This document shows positions 1 through 5,335 of a stretch of 5,335 nt of DNA, in pieces (positions within the stretch are counted from its first letter, which is position 1; the number at the start of each line of letters is the position of its first letter). Location of the stretch: the NCBI GenBank assembly GCA_021778815.1, contig JAJYBW010000259.1:1-5335 (forward strand), in the 5' to 3' direction. The notes under the pieces were generated by a model. The model was not told the origin of the DNA. It was given only the letters and a program-made list of their open reading frames with translations, and made no database searches. Position numbers and translations under genes: made by a program. The stretch is from Acidobacteriota bacterium. Lineage in GTDB: Bacteria > Acidobacteriota > Terriglobia > Terriglobales > Acidobacteriaceae.

Positions 1-209
1 CCAATGCACTGGACATCTTCCTGGATCGATGCGTTGACAATCATTTCCGGCGTCTGGCGCAGGCCGGTGTAGATGACTTCCATGCCGGCATCGCGCAGAG
101 CACGCGCAATGACCTTGGCACCGCGATCGTGACCATCCAGGCCGGGTTTGGCGACCAGGACGCGGATGGGAAATTCATGTTCCGGTTTAACGTTCGGGTC
201 GGTTGTCAA
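1..209 (-). CDS. Cobalamin (B12)-binding small subunit of an acyl-CoA mutase, C-terminus cut by the window edge
   Basis: Only the first 69 codons are present; the gene runs off the left edge. The frame encodes the start of the Rossmann-like B12-binding domain of methylmalonyl-CoA/isobutyryl-CoA mutases. The cobalamin signature D-x-H-x-x-G is at D25-H27-G30. K21 lies four residues before D25, as in the Lys-Asp-His group that contacts the lower axial side of cobalamin in this family. The segment that follows (KVIARALRDAGMEVIYTGLRQTPE) is typical of these domains. The start is TTG at 209: an in-frame TAG lies ten codons upstream and no ATG or GTG falls between. GAGGA at 215-219 sits 5 bases before the TTG. 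The gene follows the large mutase subunit by 56 bases on the same strand, so it is probably its partner subunit (IcmB-like) in one transcript. Family assignment is firm; the exact substrate class rests on the large subunit. [Confidence was missing from the original answer; 0.5 is a placeholder.]. Confidence 0.5.
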   Translation of the reverse strand, partial: MTTDPNVKPEHEFPIRVLVAKPGLDGHDRGAKVIARALRDAGMEVIYTGLRQTPEMIVNASIQEDVQCI

Positions 210-214
210 AGGCT

Positions 215-219
215 TCCTC
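215..219 (-). promoter_or_regulatory. Ribosome binding site that decides a TTG start
   Basis: Read on the minus strand this is GAGGA, five bases before the TTG at 209. It is the only initiation-like element between the in-frame TAG upstream and the conserved B12-binding sequence, and so supports the non-ATG start of the small mutase subunit. Confidence 0.6.
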
Positions 220-265
220 GCACGAGTTTTCTTCTAGAAACAATAAAAGATTGCTATAAGGATCT

Positions 266-2062
<1,797 letters not shown>

Positions 2063-2103
2063 ACGTTACCCCTACAGCGTCAGCCGACTAAGAAGGACCC
2101 TTC

Positions 2104-2132
2104 AGCATAGGGTATTTCACTCACCCCGGCAA
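2104..2132 (-). promoter_or_regulatory. Possible sigma-70 promoter of the mutase genes
   Basis: On the minus strand TTGCCG (2127-2132) and TATGCT (2104-2109) are separated by 17 bases. Each matches the -35 or -10 consensus at four of six positions. Transcription would begin near 2098, leaving a leader of about 35 bases before the ATG at 2062. The match is moderate and no other evidence supports it. Confidence 0.35.
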
Positions 2133-2226
2133 CAAAGAGGCCTGCACCGCGATCCACAGGTTTCCTTCTCTGTGCCACACTTTCACCGCGCCGCAGTCGC
2201 ACCTCCCGGGCGTGCGCGAGGCATCC

Positions 2227-2255
2227 TGGACAAATTCGGCTGCGCGCCATATAAT
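2227..2255 (+). promoter_or_regulatory. Near-consensus sigma-70 promoter facing right
   Basis: TGGACA at 2227-2232 (five of six to TTGACA) and a perfect TATAAT at 2250-2255 are separated by the ideal 17 bases. The start would be near 2262, giving a leader of about 114 bases before the ATG at 2376. This is the best promoter in the window and most likely drives the exported-protein gene. Confidence 0.6.
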
Positions 2256-2292
2256 CTCCGGAATTCCTCCCCTGCTTGACGCCCCGACCGCC

Positions 2293-2379
2293 ATGATTGA
2301 ACATCCCCGGTTCAACACCTCGGCTGAAAATGCCGGCGCGATTCGTTTATGGAAAGTAAAGAAAAGGGGACCGCAATGA
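2293..2379 (+). CDS. Possible 28-codon leader peptide overlapping the next start codon
   Basis: An ATG at 2293 opens a 28-residue frame (starting MIEHPRFNTS, ending KKRGPQ) whose TGA at 2377-2379 overlaps the ATG of the exported-protein gene at 2376 in the form ATGA. It lies wholly inside the leader predicted from the promoter at 2227-2255. This geometry is common in translational coupling. Against it, no Shine-Dalgarno sequence precedes 2293, the downstream gene has its own good site, and a frame this short can arise by chance. The peptide resembles nothing I recognise. Confidence 0.2.
   Translation: MIEHPRFNTSAENAGAIRLWKVKKRGPQ
2297..2315. repeat. 6-bp inverted repeat in the leader region
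   Basis: TTGAAC at 2297-2302 and GTTCAA at 2310-2315 are perfect complements around a 7-base spacer. It lies about 35 bases after the predicted transcription start. It could be an operator or a small RNA hairpin with loop AUCCCCG. Its GAAC-N7-GTTC spacing does not match the Bacillus-type LexA box, which has N4. Confidence 0.35.
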
Positions 2380-3128
2380 AGAGCAAACCGAATCCAATTT
2401 ATTGTCTGGCTATCCTCGCGTTGTTTTTCGCCACAAGCTCCATCCACGCTGCCACGTCCAAAGAAGCAAAGGAGGCCCTGAGCAAGGCGCTGTTGGGAAA
2501 AGACGTGAAGCCCCTGATCGACATGCCGGCCTACAAGGAAGGGATCGACATCTACTACACGCCGCCCTCGGACAAGCGCACCGATGAACGCGGGATTGAT
2601 CTGAAAGGACTGACGAAGTGGCTGAAGGCCAAGGGAGTCGGCGTGGAAAAAGGCGAGGACGTCACCATTACCAACGTGAAGGTAGATAGCAAGATGATCG
2701 AGATCCACCTGGGCGGCGGGGGCGAAGGCAGACGCGGCAGCAACCATGCCAACAAGGTGAATGCTGGCTTCAAACGCGCTGGGGGATCCCGCATCAATTT
2801 CCGCTATCAAAGAGATCTGACGGACGCGGACCTAAAAACCAGCAATTTTTTCAAGTTTATGAGCCGGGTTGTAGACGTGAGCGGGATCGAGACTCAATTG
2901 GACGTGAAAAAAATGCCTGCCAACGACCAGAGCGCCATCGACAACCACACCGTTATCAACGGTATGACCTACGAAATGGTCGTGTTGAGTTTCGGCGACC
3001 CGGAACAGAAAAAAGTAGAAGACGACACCGGGAGTACCTTCAAGGAAACCTGGTACTACCTGAAGGATGGACACCGCTGGATATTGCATTTTGAGAATGG
3101 CAAGGTTACGCAGATCCAGACGTTCTAA
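2376..3128 (+). CDS. Exported protein of unknown function with a BamE-like C-terminal segment
   Basis: The 250-residue product begins with a Sec-type signal peptide: K2 and K4, a hydrophobic core at about 8-22, and probable cleavage near SIHA (22-25). C10 is not in a lipobox, so a soluble periplasmic or secreted protein is more likely than a lipoprotein. The mature part is charged and has no other membrane segment; it contains a glycine run at 113-116 in the middle. The last ~55 residues have the layout of BamE/SmpA-type small domains: INGMT (194-198), FGDP (206-209), ETWYY (224-228), and FENGKVTQI (239-247). That resemblance is by pattern only. The start at 2376 is chosen because AGGGGA at 2365-2370 lies 5 bases upstream and the signal peptide begins there; an in-frame ATG at 2349 has no ribosome site. 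I do not recognise the family of the rest. Confidence 0.82.
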   Translation: MKSKPNPIYCLAILALFFATSSIHAATSKEAKEALSKALLGKDVKPLIDMPAYKEGIDIYYTPPSDKRTDERGIDLKGLTKWLKAKGVGVEKGEDVTITNVKVDSKMIEIHLGGGGEGRRGSNHANKVNAGFKRAGGSRINFRYQRDLTDADLKTSNFFKFMSRVVDVSGIETQLDVKKMPANDQSAIDNHTVINGMTYEMVVLSFGDPEQKKVEDDTGSTFKETWYYLKDGHRWILHFENGKVTQIQTF

Positions 3129-3237
3129 ATGACAGCTTTTATTCTCAGTTCTCAGAACCGAACCCTGTCGCGCCCTCAGCATCGGATTTTGCGGATACGC
3201 CCGATCGCCATAGGATACGGGATAGGGAGTGATGCGA

Positions 3238-4002
3238 ATGAACATGACGGGGAACACGATGCTGATTACGGGCGGCGGCCGCGGAATTGGCCGCGGGCTG
3301 GCCGAGGCATTCCATGCGCTAGGGAATACGGTTGTGATTGCCGGGCGGCGCAAGGAGGTGCTGGAAGAAACGGCAAAGGCGAATCCTGGCATGGGATGGA
3401 TGACGCTGGACGTTGAAGATCCTGCCAGCATTCAGGCTTTCGCCAAGCAAGCGGCGGACAAGTATCCAAGGCTGAATGTGTTGATCAACAACGCGGGAAT
3501 TATGAAGCTGGAGGATGTGCGAACTGGCGCTGCGACGGACGTGGCCGAGCAAATCATCGGGATCAACCTATTGGGACCGATTCGTCTGACGTCGGCATTG
3601 TTGCCGCTGCTGCGCCGGCAACCGCAATCGACTGTCATGACCGTATCGTCCGGGCTCGCGTTTGTGCCGCTGGCTCCCACGCCCACATATTGCGCGACCA
3701 AGGCGGCGATTCATTCCTGGACGCAGTCGCTGCGCTATCAACTGAAGGATACGACGACGGAGGTGGTGGAACTGATTCCTCCGTATGTGGCAACGGACCT
3801 GATGGGCTCGAGCGCGGGCGACCCGCGGGCCATGCCGCTGGATACGTTCATCGCGGAAGTGATGTCGATTTTGACGACGCAGCAGAATGTCCAGGAGATT
3901 TGCGTGGAGAATGTGAAGCGGTTGCGCTTCGCTGCAGAGAGCGCGCATTACGATGCGGTGTTTAAAGGGTTAAACGACGCGATGGCGACGGGGCTGCACT
4001 AA
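3238..4002 (+). CDS. DltE-like short-chain dehydrogenase/reductase (SDR)
   Basis: This is a complete 254-residue classical SDR, a cytoplasmic NAD(P)-dependent oxidoreductase. The cofactor-binding TGGGRGIG is at 11-18, the stabilising NNAG at 84-87, catalytic N110, S138, Y151 and K155 (in YCATK) are all present, so it should be active. R37-R38 after the second strand suggest NADP(H), and D58 (LDV) fits the adenine pocket. The opening MNMTGNTMLITGGG is typical of proteins annotated DltE; the substrate of that group is not established and cannot be read here. GTG 3229 and ATG 3232 are possible starts, but AGGGAG at 3224-3229 is ideally spaced (8 bases) for ATG 3238. The gene follows the exported-protein gene by 109 bases, with only a weak -10-like TAGGAT at 3211-3216, so it may be separately transcribed or read through. 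Confidence 0.92.
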   Translation: MNMTGNTMLITGGGRGIGRGLAEAFHALGNTVVIAGRRKEVLEETAKANPGMGWMTLDVEDPASIQAFAKQAADKYPRLNVLINNAGIMKLEDVRTGAATDVAEQIIGINLLGPIRLTSALLPLLRRQPQSTVMTVSSGLAFVPLAPTPTYCATKAAIHSWTQSLRYQLKDTTTEVVELIPPYVATDLMGSSAGDPRAMPLDTFIAEVMSILTTQQNVQEICVENVKRLRFAAESAHYDAVFKGLNDAMATGLH

Positions 4003-4004
4003 GA

Positions 4005-4019
4005 TCGACCTTCGGTCGA
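4005..4019 (+). terminator. Small hairpin just after the SDR stop codon
   Basis: TCGACC (4005-4010) and GGTCGA (4014-4019) form a perfect 6-bp stem with a TTC loop, two bases after the stop codon. Only a short AT stretch (AATTTTC at 4024-4030) follows, with no true T-run, so it is a weak terminator at best. Confidence 0.25.
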
Positions 4020-4043
4020 CGACAATTTTCAAGCCAGAAAAAG

Positions 4044-4082
4044 AACACAGGTTTCAGGAGCGAGACCTGGGGCACCTGTGTT
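4044..4082. terminator. Compound hairpin between convergent genes, probable bidirectional terminator
   Basis: AACACAGGT (4044-4052) pairs perfectly with ACCTGTGTT (4074-4082). Inside, TTCAGG (4053-4058) pairs with CCTGGG (4066-4071), with two G-U pairs on RNA, around a 7-base loop; a GC bulge at 4072-4073 separates the stems. Read on the minus strand the stem is followed by CTTTTTCTGG (from 4043 down), a reasonable T-tract for ending the DinB gene, whose stop is at 4127. On the plus strand only TTTCTG follows, so it is weaker for the SDR transcript. Confidence 0.55.
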
Positions 4083-4126
4083 TCTGTGGTGTCATAACCC
4101 TTCCACACCCGCGGTTCGGCGGCGCA

Positions 4127-4621
4127 TTAATCTTTCCATGCGCCAAGCTGTTTCCGCAGCAAAATCAATTGCCCCAGGTGGTAGCTGGTGTGGTCGCCGG
4201 CCAAAAGAACTTCGCGCAGAATATTCTGATTTTCTCCCCAGGGAATTTTCGCGGTCAGATCAATCTTGGGGTCCTGGATCAGTTTGTCGAGATCCTTTAG
4301 GTCCTTGTGGATTGCGGTGACGCAATGATCCCAGGCTGAAGGTGATTTCGGAGACTCTTCTTTTGGCCAATACCCCTCAGGCCACTTCGGCGCTTCATAC
4401 TTGGGATTGGTACAAAACTCCAACAGGTCATGCAGGGCGATGCGGATATGTTCCAGCATCTGCCAGGCGTTGTGCGGCGAGCCCGCGGGCTTTTTGTCGA
4501 GCAGGGAAGCGGGCATGTTCTTGACTGCGGCATCGAGGCTGGCGTGGGCCTGATCGCCGCGAAGAAATGCAGACAATTCTTTTCGAATGGAATGATCTGG
4601 ACTGATCGAGTGGGTGGGCAT
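4127..4621 (-). CDS. DinB-fold (DinB_2-like) putative metal-binding protein
   Basis: The 164-residue product has the size and layout of the DinB/YfiT four-helix-bundle superfamily. Three histidines sit at the usual metal positions: H58 in MLEHIRIALHDLL, then H144 and H148 in DHTSYHLGQL. Members of this superfamily include thiol-dependent transferases and many uncharacterised proteins; despite the name this is unrelated to the DNA polymerase DinB. No specific substrate can be inferred. The start at 4621 is set by AAGGAG six bases upstream; an in-frame ATG at 4756 would add 45 residues of non-family sequence with no ribosome site. A -10-like TAAAAT (4681-4686, minus) has no good -35. The gene is convergent with the SDR and ends before a shared hairpin. 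Confidence 0.88.
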   Translation of the reverse strand: MPTHSISPDHSIRKELSAFLRGDQAHASLDAAVKNMPASLLDKKPAGSPHNAWQMLEHIRIALHDLLEFCTNPKYEAPKWPEGYWPKEESPKSPSAWDHCVTAIHKDLKDLDKLIQDPKIDLTAKIPWGENQNILREVLLAGDHTSYHLGQLILLRKQLGAWKD

Positions 4622-4723
4622 CGTCGCTCCTTGTATTAAGCTTCGATAATTTGGATGCCGTCTTCCGCGATGAGATTCGCATTTTAGGCTTGTGGCGCGG
4701 GGCGCAGATTTTTCAATCGCCAC

Positions 4724-4742
4724 CAAGCCAAAACATGGCTTG
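4724..4742. repeat. 7-bp inverted repeat upstream of the DinB-fold gene
   Basis: CAAGCCA (4724-4730) and TGGCTTG (4736-4742) are perfect complements around AAACA. No T-run follows on either strand. It lies between the frataxin terminator and the -10-like box of the DinB-fold gene, so an operator or a secondary end-of-transcript structure are both possible. Confidence 0.35.
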
Positions 4743-4768
4743 ATGGTGATGGGCACCTGATCATTCGC

Positions 4769-4795
4769 AAAGAAAAACAGAATGCACAGATTCTG
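4769..4795 (-). terminator. Rho-independent terminator of the frataxin gene
   Basis: On the minus strand CAGAAT (4790-4795) pairs with ATTCTG (4778-4783) around a 6-base loop and is followed at once by TTTTTCTTT (4769-4777). It begins 13 bases past the TAG. The stem is short and AT-rich, but the T-tract is good. A 10-bp palindrome GCTGCGCAGC (4795-4804) lies between it and the stop codon. Confidence 0.5.
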
Positions 4796-4807
4796 CTGCG
4801 CAGCGAT

Positions 4808-5143
4808 CTAGCTGAGAATCACCTTACCATTGCCGAGATGCTCGGTGATCAAGCGGGCGACAAGAGGTTTGAGGGCCTCGCCGGTTTTGGGAAAGACGAA
4901 GGATTGCGCGGCCTCGTCCCAGTCGAGCTTAAAGCTGGCGGAGAGTGCGGAAATCCAGATCTGCCGGACGGGAGTGTTGGGAGTGAGAACAAATTTGGAG
5001 GGTGGCTCGTCAAAGCTGATATTAAGGACGCCGTTTTGTTCTTCCACCTCAAAGTCGGCATCGGATTCGGCGAGAATGAGGGCTTTTTTCAGGGATTCCA
5101 AAGCGCTGTCCGCATGGCGCCGAAAGGTGATTTCGTCAAGCAT
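4808..5143 (-). CDS. cyaY: Frataxin-like iron donor protein CyaY
   Basis: The 111-residue product matches bacterial frataxin in length and order of elements. An N-terminal helix (MLDEITFRRHADSALESL) leads to an acidic stretch (E26-E35), then strand GVLNISF (38-44), the characteristic PVRQIWISA (58-66, with Q61 and W63), the FKLDW strand (71-75), and the C-terminal helix (TGEALKPLVARLI, 87-99). Frataxins bind iron on the acidic face and act with the cysteine desulfurase IscS in iron-sulfur cluster assembly, as donor or regulator, in the cytoplasm. No isc or suf gene is nearby, as is usual for cyaY. The start at 5143 aligns with E. coli CyaY, but no Shine-Dalgarno is visible; TACACT lies exactly 6 bases before the ATG, so a leaderless message is conceivable. 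An upstream ATG at 5173 also lacks a ribosome site. Confidence 0.85.
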   Translation of the reverse strand: MLDEITFRRHADSALESLKKALILAESDADFEVEEQNGVLNISFDEPPSKFVLTPNTPVRQIWISALSASFKLDWDEAAQSFVFPKTGEALKPLVARLITEHLGNGKVILS

Positions 5144-5187
5144 GGAGCCAGTGTACCAACATTCCCGCCGCATCGGATGCACGTAGA

Positions 5188-5335
5188 ATGAACGTATCGA
5201 TGGAAACGAAAGCGAATAGGAAAGATAGTTTCCAGTTCGTGGCAGGGAGGGAAACAAGTTGCCGGCGAGCACAGTTGAGCCTCGTTTGTTTTTTGGTTGT
5301 GCTGCTATCGATTGGAATGTTTCCGCAGCCGACAG
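5188..5335 (+). CDS. Start of a possible membrane or exported protein, cut by the window edge
   Basis: From ATG 5188 (or in-frame ATG 5200) the frame stays open for 49 codons to the edge. The first ~30 residues are polar and basic (ending CRRAQ); they are followed by a hydrophobic run SLVCFLVVLLSIGMF (about 31-45) and PQPT, which looks like a long signal peptide or an N-terminal membrane anchor. No good Shine-Dalgarno sequence precedes either ATG; GGGAGGG further in (about 5244-5250) could serve a later start in another frame. The gene is divergent from cyaY, with 44 bases between the two start codons. The family cannot be told from this fragment. Confidence 0.4.
   Translation, partial: MNVSMETKANRKDSFQFVAGRETSCRRAQLSLVCFLVVLLSIGMFPQPT

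Noticed and set aside
2121..2810. Minus-strand frame of 229 codons across the control region and exported-protein gene
   Set aside because: No ribosome site or family resemblance, and it opposes a gene with signal peptide, Shine-Dalgarno and promoter on the plus strand.
3142..3158. Tandem TTCTCAG repeat and GTTCT-C-AGAAC dyad after the exported-protein gene
   Set aside because: Two 7-base copies and a 5-bp stem with a one-base loop are too small to call an operator or terminator, and no T-run follows.
3129..3416. Plus-strand frame starting right after the exported-protein stop codon
   Set aside because: It runs out of frame into the SDR gene, and its arginine- and glycine-rich end is a shifted reading of the Rossmann motif region. 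No ribosome site.
4622..4756. 45-residue N-terminal extension of the DinB-fold protein
   Set aside because: The ATG at 4756 lies next to a hairpin and lacks a ribosome site, while ATG 4621 has AAGGAG at ideal spacing and matches the family's length.
4830..5191. Two overlapping plus-strand frames opposite cyaY
   Set aside because: They are antisense to a recognisable frataxin and show no domain of their own.
5144..5272. 43-residue N-terminal extension of CyaY
   Set aside because: Frataxin homology begins at the ATG at 5143, and the extra sequence overlaps the divergent frame and has no ribosome site.

Overview
The window reads as a moderately GC-rich bacterial chromosome segment with ordinary metabolic and housekeeping content. 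A split B12-dependent acyl-CoA mutase, a DltE-like short-chain dehydrogenase, a DinB-fold protein, a stand-alone frataxin and a secreted protein with no clear family together fit a soil bacterium such as an Acidobacteriota member. That placement is inference from gene content only; no rRNA or other strong taxonomic marker is present. I see no mobile element, CRISPR array, tRNA or rRNA.

Left block, 1-2062, minus strand: a two-gene mutase cluster. The large catalytic subunit (266-2062) is followed 56 bases downstream by a small cobalamin-binding subunit (1-209, cut by the window edge, TTG start). Two substrate-pocket residues of the large subunit match isobutyryl-CoA mutase rather than methylmalonyl-CoA mutase. 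The pair probably interconverts isobutyryl-CoA and n-butyryl-CoA or a similar short acyl-CoA.

Divergent control region, 2063-2375: 313 bases separate the mutase from a plus-strand gene. It holds a near-consensus sigma-70 promoter (TGGACA, 17 bases, TATAAT) pointing right, a weaker one pointing left, a 6-bp inverted repeat, and a 28-codon reading frame that ends in an ATGA overlap with the next gene.

Centre, 2376-4002, plus strand: an exported protein with no recognised family and a BamE-like C-terminal segment, then a DltE-type short-chain dehydrogenase/reductase. These face a convergent DinB-fold gene (4127-4621, minus). The gap between them carries a large compound hairpin that can serve as a terminator, best placed for the minus-strand gene.

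Right block, 4622-5335: a frataxin/CyaY gene (4808-5143, minus) with its own hairpin-plus-T-tract terminator, and divergently the start of an open frame with a hydrophobic segment (5188 to the edge), probably a membrane or exported protein. The genes right of 2375 look like independent units, not one pathway. No new multi-gene system is evident. The item most worth following is the active-site signature of the mutase.
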